Source: Leekyejoonella antrihumi (GTDB taxonomy: Bacteria > Actinomycetota > Actinomycetes > Actinomycetales > Dermatophilaceae). From it: DNA of 64,000 nt. The notes under the pieces are model-generated. The model made no database searches. It was given only the letters and a program-made list of their open reading frames with translations, and was not told where the DNA came from. This document shows positions 34,320-42,837 of the stretch, piece after piece; positions within the stretch are counted from its first letter, which is position 1, and each line of letters opens with the position of its first letter. The position numbers and the translations under genes were made by a program. Location: the NCBI RefSeq assembly GCF_007845645.1, contig NZ_VCQV01000029.1, positions 1 through 64,000 of the forward strand. Direction: 5' to 3'.

Positions 34320-34724
34320 ATGGCTGTGAGCACCAAGGGCACGGAGCGCACGCTTGGTCAGCTGGTTGCGGATGCATCCAATGACCTCTCGTCAATCGTC
34401 AAGGGCGAGGTTGCCCTCGCCAAGATGGAGATCAAGGCCGATGTCGCCAAGGGCGGCAAGGGCGGTGGCCTGCTGGCCGGGGCCGGCCTGCTCGGCCTGT
34501 TCGCCTTCGCGTTCTTCCTCACCGGAGCGGCCTGGGGTATCCACGCCGGTGGGCTGCCCATCTGGGCCGGTTTCCTCATCGTGGGCGGTGCACTGCTGCT
34601 GATCACGATCATCCTGGCTCTGATCGGTATCAGCGCCCTGAAGAAGATCAAGGGCAAGCCGGAGAAGACCATCGAGAACGCGCAGAAGACGATCTCGGCG
34701 GTCAAACCGCCCAAGGCCGGCTGA
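34320..34724 (+). CDS. Phage-holin-family (DUF1469-type) membrane protein
   Basis: This 134-residue protein has an N-terminal amphipathic helix (TLGQLVADASNDLSSIVKGE, VALAKMEIKADVAKG) followed by two membrane helices and a basic C-terminus (KKIKGKPEKTI). This is the layout of actinobacterial Phage_holin_3_6/DUF1469 proteins, which are host membrane proteins of unknown role rather than phage lysis genes. ATG 34320 follows AGGAG at the right distance. A terminator hairpin follows the gene. Confidence 0.85.
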   Translation: MAVSTKGTERTLGQLVADASNDLSSIVKGEVALAKMEIKADVAKGGKGGGLLAGAGLLGLFAFAFFLTGAAWGIHAGGLPIWAGFLIVGGALLLITIILALIGISALKKIKGKPEKTIENAQKTISAVKPPKAG

Positions 34725-34738
34725 CTCACCGCGCAGCA

Positions 34739-34770
34739 GGCCCGGTCCCTGTCAAGGGGCCGGGCCTTCG
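34739..34770 (+). terminator. Terminator hairpin after the holin-like gene
   Basis: GGCCCGG and CCGGGCC form a GC-rich stem around a ~14-base loop, followed by TTCGT. It lies between the holin-like gene and the convergent Nudix gene. Confidence 0.7.
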
Positions 34771-34839
34771 TCATGCGGGATGTCGGCAACTGCTCCCGTT
34801 ATGGCGGAGCTTTTCGCCAACACCCGCGGGGTGACCGGC

Positions 34840-35484
34840 TCAGCGACGCCGAAACCGCTCCGGCACCGGCCGGCGGTCGTCCTGGTCCCATGGCCGCTCG
34901 AGCCCGGCCATCGTCAGCGTGGCGCTCAGGATCATCGCCGTGAAACCCCAGATGTAGAGCCCGTCCACCTCGAATGCGGGTGCCGCGAACTCCCGGTCCG
35001 GATGCACCGCAGTGAACCGGTTGGCCGGGTCGGTCAGATCCCGCAGCCGCACCCGAGCGACCCTGGCGACCTCCGTCTGGATGGCTGCGTGGACCGGCGA
35101 GGGATGCGCCCACCAGGCAATGACGGGCGTGACCTTGAAACCCGACACGCTCAGCGGTATGGCGGGCAGCTCGCCGAGGATTTCGACACCGTCGGGGGAC
35201 AGCCCGATCTCCTCGCGTGCCTCCCGCATCGCAGTGTCCGTCGGATCGGTGTCCGCCGGGTCGGCCGACCCGCCGGGAAACGAGACCTGACTGGCATGGT
35301 GCCGCATCGTGGCCGCACGCTCGGTCAGCACGACATCCTCGCCGCCGTCGTCCGAGGCGCCGAAGAGCATCAGCACGGCGGACCGTCGACCCTGCTCCGC
35401 CTCCCCCTGGGTGAAGAACGACCCCTGGTCGTGCGCCTGCTCGCGCAGCCGCTGCAGCCAGTCCGGGACCGGCAGGCGCGTCAT
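34840..35484 (-). CDS. CoA-type Nudix pyrophosphatase
   Basis: This 214-residue Nudix hydrolase corresponds to M. tuberculosis Rv3672c. The CoA-specific lead-in [15 protein letters not shown] runs into a Nudix box with [20 protein letters not shown]. It would split CoA or related nucleotides into two phosphate products. ATG 35484 overlaps the stop of nth (ATGA), so the two genes are translated in turn. Confidence 0.9.
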   Translation of the reverse strand: MTRLPVPDWLQRLREQAHDQGSFFTQGEAEQGRRSAVLMLFGASDDGGEDVVLTERAATMRHHASQVSFPGGSADPADTDPTDTAMREAREEIGLSPDGVEILGELPAIPLSVSGFKVTPVIAWWAHPSPVHAAIQTEVARVARVRLRDLTDPANRFTAVHPDREFAAPAFEVDGLYIWGFTAMILSATLTMAGLERPWDQDDRRPVPERFRRR

Positions 35485-36239
35485 GACGTCCCTGCCGGAT
35501 GCACGGTGTGATGAAGCTCCCGTCCGGGGGCCAGCTCGAACTTGAGCAGCTTGCGCGCCTTCTCCGGGTCGATCTCGCCGTCGCCGTAGGACGGGCACAA
35601 GCGAGCGAGCGGGCAGACGCCGCACGCGGGCTTCTTTGCGTGACACATCCGCCGGCCGTGGAAGACCACGACGTGGCTGAGCATCGTCCAGTCCTTGCGA
35701 GGAAAGAGCGCGCCGATCTCGTGCTCCACCTTCACGGGGTCGGTCTCGTCGGTCCAGCCGAACCGACGCACCAGGCGGCCGAAGTGGGTGTCCACGGTGA
35801 TGCCAGGCACCCCGAACGCATTGCCCAGCACCACGTTCGCGGTCTTGCGGCCGACGCCCGGCAGCGTCACCAGGTCCTTCAGGCGGCCGGGCACCTCGCC
35901 GTCGAACCGCTCGACCAGCTCCTGGCCCAGCTTCATCACGGAGTTCGTCTTGGCACGGTAGAACCCGGTGGGACGCAACAGCTCCTCCAGCTCGACCCGG
36001 TTCGCCCCGGCATACGCCTGGGCATCCGGGTAGCGACCGAAGAGCACCGGGGTGACCTTGTTGACCCCGACATCCGTCGTCTGCGCGGACAGGATCGTGG
36101 CCACCAGCAGCTCCAGCGGCGTGGAGAAGTCCAGCTCGCAATGCGCATAGGGGTACTGCTCATGCAGGGTGCGGTACATCTTGCGCGCGCGGCGCGTGCG
36201 GCTTACAGGCGATTCCTTGGTCACATCGAGACGCTTCAC
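35481..36239 (-). CDS. nth: Endonuclease III
   Basis: This DNA glycosylase/AP lyase of about 252 residues removes oxidised pyrimidines. The helix-hairpin-helix [18 protein letters not shown] holds the catalytic lysine, and [14 protein letters not shown] the catalytic aspartate. The iron-sulphur loop is [24 protein letters not shown] 36239 is the likely start, as an upstream extension would run into the promoter of the divergent crp gene; GTG 36224 is the alternative. The nth/crp divergence is as in Rv3674c/Rv3676. Confidence 0.93.
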   Translation of the reverse strand: MKRLDVTKESPVSRTRRARKMYRTLHEQYPYAHCELDFSTPLELLVATILSAQTTDVGVNKVTPVLFGRYPDAQAYAGANRVELEELLRPTGFYRAKTNSVMKLGQELVERFDGEVPGRLKDLVTLPGVGRKTANVVLGNAFGVPGITVDTHFGRLVRRFGWTDETDPVKVEHEIGALFPRKDWTMLSHVVVFHGRRMCHAKKPACGVCPLARLCPSYGDGEIDPEKARKLLKFELAPGRELHHTVHPAGTS

Positions 36240-36298
36240 GACAACTGAGACTAGGCGCAGTCCCGGATTCCGGAGCCGTCGCATGGCAGACTGTCGCC

Positions 36299-36976
36299 GT
36301 GGATACCGAGGCTGTGCGCAAAGCGCCATTGTTTGCTGCTCTGGACGACGTGAGCGCAGAGGCGCTCCTGGCATCGATGACCAAGTCCCGCATACCGCGC
36401 GGGCGCGTGCTGTTCGAGGAGGGCGAGCAGGGCGACTCGTTGTATGTGATCACCGACGGCAAGGTGAAGCTGGGCCGTCGGTCGTCCGATGGCCGGGAGA
36501 ACCTGCTCGCGGTCCTCGGCATGGGCGAGATTCTCGGCGAGCTGAGCCTGTTCGACCCGGGTGCTCGCACCGCCACCGCCACCGCCATCGCGGACACCGA
36601 GCTGGTCGGCATCGCCCACGAGGCGATGACCGACTTCGTGCGCGACCGCCCCGAGGTTGCGATGACGATGCTGCGAGCGCTCGCCCGCCGCCTGCGCCGC
36701 ACCAACGAGGCGCTGGGCGACCTCGTCTTCACCGATGTGCCAGGACGCGTCGCCAAGGCGCTGCTCGACCTGGCGGAGCGTTTCGGCAAGCAGACCGAGG
36801 ACGGCATTCTCGTGCCGCACGACCTCACCCAGGAGGAGCTGGCACAGCTGGTGGGCGCCTCCCGCGAGACGGTCAACAAGGCCCTCGCCGACTTCACCTC
36901 GCGCGGCTGGGTCAAGCTGGAGGCCCGAGCCGTGTCGCTCCTCGACGTCGAACGACTGCAGCGGCGCGCGCACTGA
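36299..36976 (+). CDS. crp: Crp/Fnr-family cAMP receptor regulator
   Basis: This 225-residue regulator has an N-terminal cyclic-nucleotide domain ([20 protein letters not shown] and [20 protein letters not shown], the phosphate-binding cassette with the conserved Arg) and a C-terminal winged helix ([20 protein letters not shown]). It is the probable orthologue of M. tuberculosis CRP (Rv3676). GTG 36299 lies six bases after CAGACT, so the message is probably leaderless. Confidence 0.93.
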   Translation: MDTEAVRKAPLFAALDDVSAEALLASMTKSRIPRGRVLFEEGEQGDSLYVITDGKVKLGRRSSDGRENLLAVLGMGEILGELSLFDPGARTATATAIADTELVGIAHEAMTDFVRDRPEVAMTMLRALARRLRRTNEALGDLVFTDVPGRVAKALLDLAERFGKQTEDGILVPHDLTQEELAQLVGASRETVNKALADFTSRGWVKLEARAVSLLDVERLQRRAH

Positions 36977-37011
36977 CTCCGTCAGCCCCCCTCCGTCAGC
37001 TCCGCCCATAA

Positions 37012-37064
37012 TGCACTCTCGCTCGAAAGGCGCACCTGTAGGTGCGCCTTTCGAGCGAAAGTGG
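37012..37064. repeat. Large near-perfect palindrome between convergent genes
   Basis: CGCTCGAAAGGCGCACCT (37020-37037) and its exact complement (37040-37057) form an 18-bp stem with only a two-base centre. The flanks TGCACTCTCG and CGAAAGTGG extend the symmetry. With so small a loop it would form a cruciform in DNA or a long RNA hairpin. It separates crp and the MBL gene and may terminate both. The arms belong to the dispersed family with members at 7144 and 37998. Confidence 0.75.
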
Positions 37065-37100
37065 ACAACTCGCGGGGGTCGGGTGGCGGCTTGAGGACCG

Positions 37101-37892
37101 TCAGGTCGCCTGGAGGTATTCCAGCTGGGCCCGGACCGTGGCCTTGGCCGCCGGCCACACCGCACGCGGCACATCGGCATACACCCGCTCGACGACGGCC
37201 TGTGCGACATCGGCCGCGTCCCGGGCACCGGCGGTCAGCGCAGCACGCACCTGGTCGAGGCGCTCCTGCCGGTGCTGCCGGTAGTCCCGGATCACCACCG
37301 CGGCGTCCGCGGCAGTTGGCCCGTGCGCCGGACCCAGGATGGTGGGTGCATCGCCAGCGACCCGTTGCAGGAGGTCGAGCGAGGCGAGGTAGTCGGTCAG
37401 GTTGCCGTCCGGATACGCCACAATGCTCGTGCCCCGGCCCAGCACTGTGTCACCGGTCAGCAGCAGCGACTGGTCCGGCAGGTGGAACGACACCGAGTCT
37501 GCTGTGTGCCCCGGCGTGAGCAGAACCCGAATGTCGAGGTCCCCCACCACAATCCGCTCATCCGCGGCGAACGACTCACCGAACCCGCCGCCGCGCACCG
37601 GAGCATCGGTGAGTTCCATCCAACGCGGCACACCCTCGACGTGGTCGTCGTGGTGGTGGGTCGCGAGCGCCCCGGCGACCTGCGCGCCTTGGGCTCGCAC
37701 GGACTCCAGAACGGCCCGCAGATGGTCCTCGTCGAGCGGGCCGGGGTCGACGACGACGGCCTCATGCGTCCGGTGCGACAGCAGCACCCAGGTGTTGGTG
37801 CCGTCGAGGGTCATCGGGCCGGGGTTCGGGCACAGCACGACATATGCACCGGAGGTGACGGAGCCGCCGGTCCACGGCGTCGAGGAGGTCAT
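37101..37892 (-). CDS. MBL-fold metallo-hydrolase (Rv3677c type)
   Basis: This 263-residue metallo-beta-lactamase-fold hydrolase has the metal site LATHHHDDHVEGVPRW, then LTPGHTADSVSFHLP and TGDTVLGRGTSIVAYPDG. The C-terminal ~70 residues form the winged-helix-like domain of LACTB2-type RNases/hydrolases. The substrate is unknown; endoribonuclease or thioester activity is possible. The position next to crp matches M. tuberculosis. Confidence 0.88.
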   Translation of the reverse strand: MTSSTPWTGGSVTSGAYVVLCPNPGPMTLDGTNTWVLLSHRTHEAVVVDPGPLDEDHLRAVLESVRAQGAQVAGALATHHHDDHVEGVPRWMELTDAPVRGGGFGESFAADERIVVGDLDIRVLLTPGHTADSVSFHLPDQSLLLTGDTVLGRGTSIVAYPDGNLTDYLASLDLLQRVAGDAPTILGPAHGPTAADAAVVIRDYRQHRQERLDQVRAALTAGARDAADVAQAVVERVYADVPRAVWPAAKATVRAQLEYLQAT

Positions 37893-37997
37893 TGCCCCAA
37901 CGCTAGCAACGGCGCCGACTTTGCCAAGGCCTGACCGGCCGCCGGCAACTCACTGACGGAGCTGACGGGGTCTACCCGGACTTCGAAACCCGCTCGG

Positions 37998-38059
37998 ATT
38001 GTGCACTTTCCGCCGAGACGCGCACCTCTGGCTGCGCCGTTGGCGGCAAAGTGCACAAT
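37998..38059. repeat. Imperfect long inverted repeat upstream of the MBL gene
   Basis: ATTGTGCACTTT (37998-38009) and AAAGTGCACAAT (38048-38059) are exact complements, with a further CGCC...GGCG pair inside. The central 27 bases are not paired. It lies between the MBL gene start and the 3' end of the Nudix gene. It shares GTGCACTTT with the repeat at 7144. Confidence 0.7.
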
Positions 38060-38071
38060 CGGGTGGGGGTA

Positions 38072-38929
38072 TCAGTCGTCCGGCAGGGTCACCCGCATCA
38101 CGATGCCGTCATCGGTCCGGGTCGGCACCGGCATCACCGGTATGACGAGTGGCCGCTGCGCGAGCACCGTCGCCGCGTTGTCTGCGTGCGCGAGTCGTCG
38201 CAGCTGCACGATCGTCGGAGGCAGCACGCGCGCGGTCCCGGCTTCGGCCGCCGCCAACAGGTCACCCGGGGCGACCCACTGGACCTTGTCGGCCTCGGTC
38301 GTGTCGTCGTCAGCCTCCTGGCCGTGCGGCATCAGCGCCGCAAAGAACCAGGTGTCATAGCGGCGCGGCTCGCACTCGGGGGTGATCCAGTGGTCGCGCA
38401 GCGACAGCAGGTCGGAGCGAAGCACCAGCCCCCTGCGCGCCAGCAACTGACCGAACGACTGCTCCTTGGACAGCAGGGCGTCGCGCTCGGCGCGCCACTC
38501 TGGCCCGGACACATCGGCGACCACACTGGTGCCGTCGGCGCCGGCGAGCAGCACCCCGCACTCCTCGAAGACCTCACGCACGGCGGCGACCACCAGCTCG
38601 ACCGCCCGCTCGGCGGGCGCCCGCATCCGGTCCGCCCACTCCTGCGGCCGCGGCCCCGCCCAGGGAATGTCGATCTCGGCATCCCGCGGGTCGACACCTC
38701 CCCCGGGAAAGACCCACATCGAGGGCGCAAACTTCATGGAGGTCACGCGGCGCAGCATGAAGACCTCGACCGGCTCGGCGGCGCGGCGATCGCGCAGCAG
38801 CATCACGGTCGAGGACAGCTTGGGTGCGCCGCCGCCCGGCTGCCCTGCGGACAGCCAGGCGGCGACGGACGTGGCCAACATGCCTGGCACCTGGAACTCG
38901 ACGACCCGCGTGCCGGCAGGTGCGGTCAT
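38072..38929 (-). CDS. Nudix hydrolase
   Basis: This 285-residue Nudix protein has the box spread as FAPSMWVFPGGGVDPRDAEI, an insertion, then AAVREVFEECGVLLAG, the arrangement of larger NUDT19-like Nudix proteins. The substrate is probably an acyl-CoA or nucleotide conjugate, but this is inference. ATG 38929 begins one base after the stop of the RidA gene. The operon DUF4177-ridA-Nudix is compact. Confidence 0.85.
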   Translation of the reverse strand: MTAPAGTRVVEFQVPGMLATSVAAWLSAGQPGGGAPKLSSTVMLLRDRRAAEPVEVFMLRRVTSMKFAPSMWVFPGGGVDPRDAEIDIPWAGPRPQEWADRMRAPAERAVELVVAAVREVFEECGVLLAGADGTSVVADVSGPEWRAERDALLSKEQSFGQLLARRGLVLRSDLLSLRDHWITPECEPRRYDTWFFAALMPHGQEADDDTTEADKVQWVAPGDLLAAAEAGTARVLPPTIVQLRRLAHADNAATVLAQRPLVIPVMPVPTRTDDGIVMRVTLPDD

Positions 38930-38930
38930 G

Positions 38931-39392
38931 TCAGTCCTGCACCGACACGGTGATCTCGACCTCGACCGGTGCATCCATCGGCAGCACCGCAACGCCCACG
39001 GCCGAGCGGGCATGGGCTCCCTTGTCGCCGAAGGCCTTGCCGATCAGCTCGCTGGCACCGTTGATCACGGCCGGCTGACCGGTGAACGACGGGTCGCTGG
39101 CCACAAAGCCCACGACCTTGACGACCTTGACGGTGTCGAGATCGGGGACCAGTGACTTCACGGCCGCGATGGCGTTCAGCGCGCACGTCTGGGCGTAGCC
39201 GGCAGCATCCTCCGGGCTCACCTGCGCACCGACCTTGCCGGTGGCCGCCAGCTTGCCGTCCACGACCGGCAGCTGGCCGGAGGTCATCACGATGTTCCCG
39301 TCGCGCACGGCGGGCACGTAGGCCGCTACCGGCGCCGCGACCTGCGGCACCGTGAGACCGAGCTCGGTCAGGCGATCCTCAACTGCAGACAT
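38931..39392 (-). CDS. RidA-family protein
   Basis: This 153-residue protein is a homologue of Rv3678c. It contains VRDGNIVMTSGQLPVVDGKL, QTCALNAIAAVKSLVPDLDT and VGVAVLPMDAPVEVEITVSV. The family hydrolyses reactive enamine/imine intermediates; the catalytic Arg of classical RidA is not obvious here, so the activity may differ. AAGGAG inside the end of the DUF4177 gene serves as its ribosome site. Confidence 0.88.
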   Translation of the reverse strand: MSAVEDRLTELGLTVPQVAAPVAAYVPAVRDGNIVMTSGQLPVVDGKLAATGKVGAQVSPEDAAGYAQTCALNAIAAVKSLVPDLDTVKVVKVVGFVASDPSFTGQPAVINGASELIGKAFGDKGAHARSAVGVAVLPMDAPVEVEITVSVQD

Positions 39393-39395
39393 GAA

Positions 39396-39551
39396 TCAGT
39401 TCTCCTTCGGGCGTTTGAGATAGGCAACAAGGTTGTTCTCGGGTCCGCTGAGCACCTGCACGAGCTCCCAGCCGTCCTCGCCCCACTGGTCGAGGATCTG
39501 CTTGGTGGCATGCACGATCAGCGGGACCGTGGCGTATTCCCATGTAGTCAT
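39396..39551 (-). CDS. DUF4177 small protein
   Basis: This 51-residue protein (MTTWEYATVPLIVHATKQIL, then WGEDGWELVQVLSGPENNLV) matches the DUF4177 pattern, in which a 'WEY' start is followed by 'G.dGWElv'. Its function is unknown. The gene ends three bases before the ridA start and contains the ridA ribosome site, so it is the first gene of the ridA-Nudix operon. It is too short for most ORF listings but its reading frame and context are clear. Confidence 0.85.
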   Translation of the reverse strand: MTTWEYATVPLIVHATKQILDQWGEDGWELVQVLSGPENNLVAYLKRPKEN

Positions 39552-39579
39552 GGTCCGACCCTATTCCGCCGCCGAACGG

Positions 39580-40863
39580 TCAGCGGGTGGGGGCAAAGGG
39601 ACGCAGCTCGTCCGGAACCGTGCCGGTCATCATCTGCTCGGCGAGCAGCTTGCTCGTGATCGGGCCCAGGGTGATGCCCCACATGCCGTGCCCACCGTTG
39701 GTGTAGACCCGCGGCACGTCGGTGGCGCCGATCAGCGGCAGCCCGTCGACGGTGACCGGGCGACCGCCCACCCATACGTCCTGCTGGTCGTCCCAGTCGA
39801 CACCCGACAGCAGCGGCCGGCCGCTCTTGACGATCGCCGCGACACGCTCGGGATGCAGCGGGTCCTCGGTGCCGGCGAACTCCATCGTGCCGCCCACCCG
39901 CAACCGATCCCCGATCGGCGTGCAGGCCAGGCGCTCGTGCGGGAAGTAGACCGAGCAGGGCACCGGCCGGGCGCCCTCGTCGGTCACCCCGACGGAGAAG
40001 CTGTAGCCGCGGCCGGCGCGCAGCGCGGTCTTCACGCCGCAGCGGCGGGCCAGCTCGGGCAGCCAGGCGCCGGTCGAGATCACCACCGCGTCCCCGGAGA
40101 TCGGCTCACCGCTCATCATCTCGACCGTGACACCGTTCGGGCCGTGCCGCAGCGCGCGAGCGTTGGAGCCGATGATCAGCCGGCCGCCACGGGTCTCCAC
40201 AGCATCGGCCATCGCCGAGACGAACTCGCCCGGGTTGATGTAACGCTGCCCGCCGATGCGGATAGCTCGCTCGACGTCGGAGCTGATGATCGGCAGCTCG
40301 GCGCGCAACGCGGCGTTGTCGACCTCCTTGGTGTCCAGATCGAGGCCGGCCTTGTGGATCAGCTCGATCTCGTGCTCCAGCCCGGCGGCATCCTTGGCGT
40401 GCCGGAAGGCAGCCATGATGGGCGCCTCGTGCGTCTCCGCCTTCACCCCGTTGTCCTCGAGGAACTGGTAGGCCTCGATGGACTGGCTGTTGACCGGCAC
40501 GTAGGCCTTCATCGTCTTCATCCACTGGCCGGGCGTGCAGCGCCGAGCGAACCCGAGCAGGAAGGACATCAGCTTCGGGTCGGGCTTCATCGGGATGTAG
40601 AGCGGCGAGTCGGGGTCCAGCAGGGCCTTCATGCCGTACTTGATGACCGATGGGTCGGACAACGGCACCGCCAGGCCGGGCGAGATCCAACCGGCGTTGC
40701 CCCAGGAACTTCCGGCGGCGACACCGGAACGTTCGACGACGGTGACATCGGCGCCGTGCTCCTGCAGGAACCAGGCGGTGGACAGGCCGACCATGCCTGC
40801 TCCGATGATCACGACGTGCGGGTTGCCCGACCCTTTGACCGGGCGAAGCGGCTGGTGCTGCAT
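39580..40863 (-). CDS. FAD-dependent D-amino-acid dehydrogenase family protein
   Basis: This 427-residue flavoprotein has the dinucleotide motif VVIIGAGMVGLSTAWFLQEH, the DadA-type SSWGNAGWISPGLAVPLS, and C-terminal GLPLIGATDVPRVYTNGGHG that closes the FAD site. DadA enzymes oxidise D-amino acids to keto acids and ammonia. AGGAG precedes the ATG. The upstream region is AT-rich, with TATCA...TGATA (40916-40940) as a possible operator shared with the divergent hydrolase gene. Confidence 0.88.
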   Translation of the reverse strand: MQHQPLRPVKGSGNPHVVIIGAGMVGLSTAWFLQEHGADVTVVERSGVAAGSSWGNAGWISPGLAVPLSDPSVIKYGMKALLDPDSPLYIPMKPDPKLMSFLLGFARRCTPGQWMKTMKAYVPVNSQSIEAYQFLEDNGVKAETHEAPIMAAFRHAKDAAGLEHEIELIHKAGLDLDTKEVDNAALRAELPIISSDVERAIRIGGQRYINPGEFVSAMADAVETRGGRLIIGSNARALRHGPNGVTVEMMSGEPISGDAVVISTGAWLPELARRCGVKTALRAGRGYSFSVGVTDEGARPVPCSVYFPHERLACTPIGDRLRVGGTMEFAGTEDPLHPERVAAIVKSGRPLLSGVDWDDQQDVWVGGRPVTVDGLPLIGATDVPRVYTNGGHGMWGITLGPITSKLLAEQMMTGTVPDELRPFAPTR

Positions 40864-40974
40864 GGGGGACTCCTACGATCGACGAGATCGCGCAGTGTTG
40901 CGCTTACCGAGACGATATCAGTCAAAATATGAAATGTGATAGGGGTCTCAATACCGGCAAGTAGGCTCGTCGGC

Positions 40975-41733
40975 ATGGCTCCCGTCCCCTCCATTGTGGC
41001 CCCATCGCCCGACTCCACCATCACCTACGGGGCGCACCCGGACCAGGTGTATGACGTGCGCCTTCCCAGTGGGCCTGCACGGGGCTGCACCGTGGTCGTC
41101 GTGCATGGCGGATTCTGGCGCCCGGAGTACGACCGGACGCATGCGGCGGGGCAGGCAAACGCCTTTTCCACGACCGGATTCCACGTTGCCGCGATCGAAT
41201 ATCGGCGCGCCCCGCGGGGCGGCTGGCCGGACATGTCCAGCGACGTGCGCGCGGCCCTCGACGCCGTGCGGAAGAACTCCGATCTGCCCCGCCCCACGGT
41301 GCTGGTCGGGCACTCCGCCGGAGGGCATCTGGCCGCCTGGCTGCTGCACCAGCCGGAGGGCGCCGGCCTGCTCGGCGCGGTTTCGCTGGCCGGCTGCCTC
41401 GACCTGCTGCTAGTCGAGCGCCTCGAGCTGGGCGATGGCGCGGCCCGGGACCTGCTCGGCGGCGAGCCGGCGAGCGACCCCGCCGGCTGGTCCGCAGCGG
41501 ACCCGGCGCAGCTCGGCATACCGCCGACGCCGCTGATCGTGCTGCACGGCACGGTGGACGAGCGGGTGCCGCTGGAGGTCTCCCAGTCGTATGCCAGCCG
41601 CTTCCCGACACCGCAGGGCCGGGTCGAGCTGCAGGTGCTCGACGGGTGCACGCACTTCGACCTGATCGACCCGGCGTCGCGATACTTCGCGGCGACCGTG
41701 GACGCCGCGATGCGGCTGACCCGCAGGACCTGA
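40975..41733 (+). CDS. Alpha/beta hydrolase, arylformamidase-like
   Basis: This 252-residue hydrolase has the oxyanion motif VVHGGFWRPEYD (HGGxW of kynurenine formamidases), nucleophile elbow LVGHSAGGHLAAWLL, acid in HGTVDERVPLEVS and catalytic histidine in DGCTHFDLIDP. It may act on N-formyl-kynurenine, but no other tryptophan-degradation genes are near, so this is a family-level call. ATG 40975 is seven bases after TAGGCT, so the message is probably leaderless; upstream in-frame starts are less likely. Confidence 0.85.
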   Translation: MAPVPSIVAPSPDSTITYGAHPDQVYDVRLPSGPARGCTVVVVHGGFWRPEYDRTHAAGQANAFSTTGFHVAAIEYRRAPRGGWPDMSSDVRAALDAVRKNSDLPRPTVLVGHSAGGHLAAWLLHQPEGAGLLGAVSLAGCLDLLLVERLELGDGAARDLLGGEPASDPAGWSAADPAQLGIPPTPLIVLHGTVDERVPLEVSQSYASRFPTPQGRVELQVLDGCTHFDLIDPASRYFAATVDAAMRLTRRT

Positions 41734-41752
41734 TGGCGGATAGGGTCGAACC

Positions 41753-42766
41753 ATGGCAGGCAGCGCATGGGACGGGGTGCGACTGCACGTCGTGACGGGC
41801 AAGGGCGGCACCGGCAAGACGAGCGTCGCGGCCGCGCTGGCGACGGCATACGCCGCGACCGGCAAACATGTGCTGATCGCCGAGGTCGAGGAGCGGCAGG
41901 GCATCAGCCAGGTGTTCGACGTGCCGCAGCTGGGCACCACCGAGACCCAGGTGGCCCGCGGCCAGCGGGGCGGTGACGTCTACGGGCTCGCGGTCGATGC
42001 GAAGACCGCGCTCATGGAGTACCTCCAGATGTTCTACAAGCTCGGCATGGCGGGCGGCCTGCTGGAGCGCTTCGGCGTCGTCGACTTCGCCACCACCATC
42101 GCCCCCGGACTGCGCGATGTGCTGCTGATCGGGAAGGTCTACGAGGCCGTCCGCCGGCGTCCGGGGCGCCGCGGACACCGCGGTGAGCGGCCATATGACG
42201 TGGTGGTGCTCGACGCTCCCCCGACCGGCCGGATCGGGCGCTTTCTCGGGGTCAACCATGAGATCGCCGGCCTGGCCAAGATGGGCCCGGTCAAGTCGCA
42301 GGCCGACTCGATCACCGCGCTGTTGCAGTCCCGCCAGACGGCCGTGCACATCGTCACCCTGCTCGAGGAGATGCCGGTGCAGGAGACCGTCGACGCCGCC
42401 CGGGACCTGGCGGCGCTGCAACTGCCGGTCGGCGCGATCATCGTCAACCAGGAACGCGAGCCGATCGTGTCCGCCGAGGCGCGGGCGCTGGTGACCGGTG
42501 ACGCGTTCGACGCCGGCCCGCTCGAGTCGGACCTGCGCGCCCTCGACCTGCGCGTCGGACCGACGCTGGTCGGCGGGCTGGTGCAGGCCGGTCAGGACCT
42601 CGACGAACGGCTGCGGATGCAGGATCGCGAGCGCAAGCAGCTCGCCGCCCTGGACCGGCCGACCTACCACCTGCCGTTCCTGCACGAGGGCCTGGACGCC
42701 GGCGGCCTGCGGGAGCTCGCGGGCGCCCTCGGCCGGCAGATGATCGCGGGAGCGCCCCATGAGTGA
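41753..42766 (+). CDS. ArsA/Get3-family ATPase, first of a pair (Rv3679 type)
   Basis: This 337-residue deviant-Walker ATPase has the P-loop VTGKGGTGKTSVAAALA, switch II-like VVLDAPPTGRIGRFLG and VNQEREPIVSAEARALV near the nucleotide base. In mycobacteria the two proteins form the BagAB complex, which is linked to glycerol and antibiotic tolerance, and not to arsenic. The second subunit follows on the same strand, as in Rv3679-Rv3680. Its last codons overlap a GTGA where an alternative start of the second gene lies. Confidence 0.9.
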   Translation: MAGSAWDGVRLHVVTGKGGTGKTSVAAALATAYAATGKHVLIAEVEERQGISQVFDVPQLGTTETQVARGQRGGDVYGLAVDAKTALMEYLQMFYKLGMAGGLLERFGVVDFATTIAPGLRDVLLIGKVYEAVRRRPGRRGHRGERPYDVVVLDAPPTGRIGRFLGVNHEIAGLAKMGPVKSQADSITALLQSRQTAVHIVTLLEEMPVQETVDAARDLAALQLPVGAIIVNQEREPIVSAEARALVTGDAFDAGPLESDLRALDLRVGPTLVGGLVQAGQDLDERLRMQDRERKQLAALDRPTYHLPFLHEGLDAGGLRELAGALGRQMIAGAPHE

Positions 42767-42837
42767 TCACCCCACGAAGTCTTCGCTCATGCTTCGCTCA
42801 GTACTTCGCGGGGACCCCATCCGAACGGGGGCTTCCC

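Noticed and set aside
34320-34724. Prophage holin as a sign of a prophage at 34 kb
   Set aside because: The protein belongs to a membrane-protein family named after holins but is common in host actinobacterial genomes; no phage genes lie nearby.
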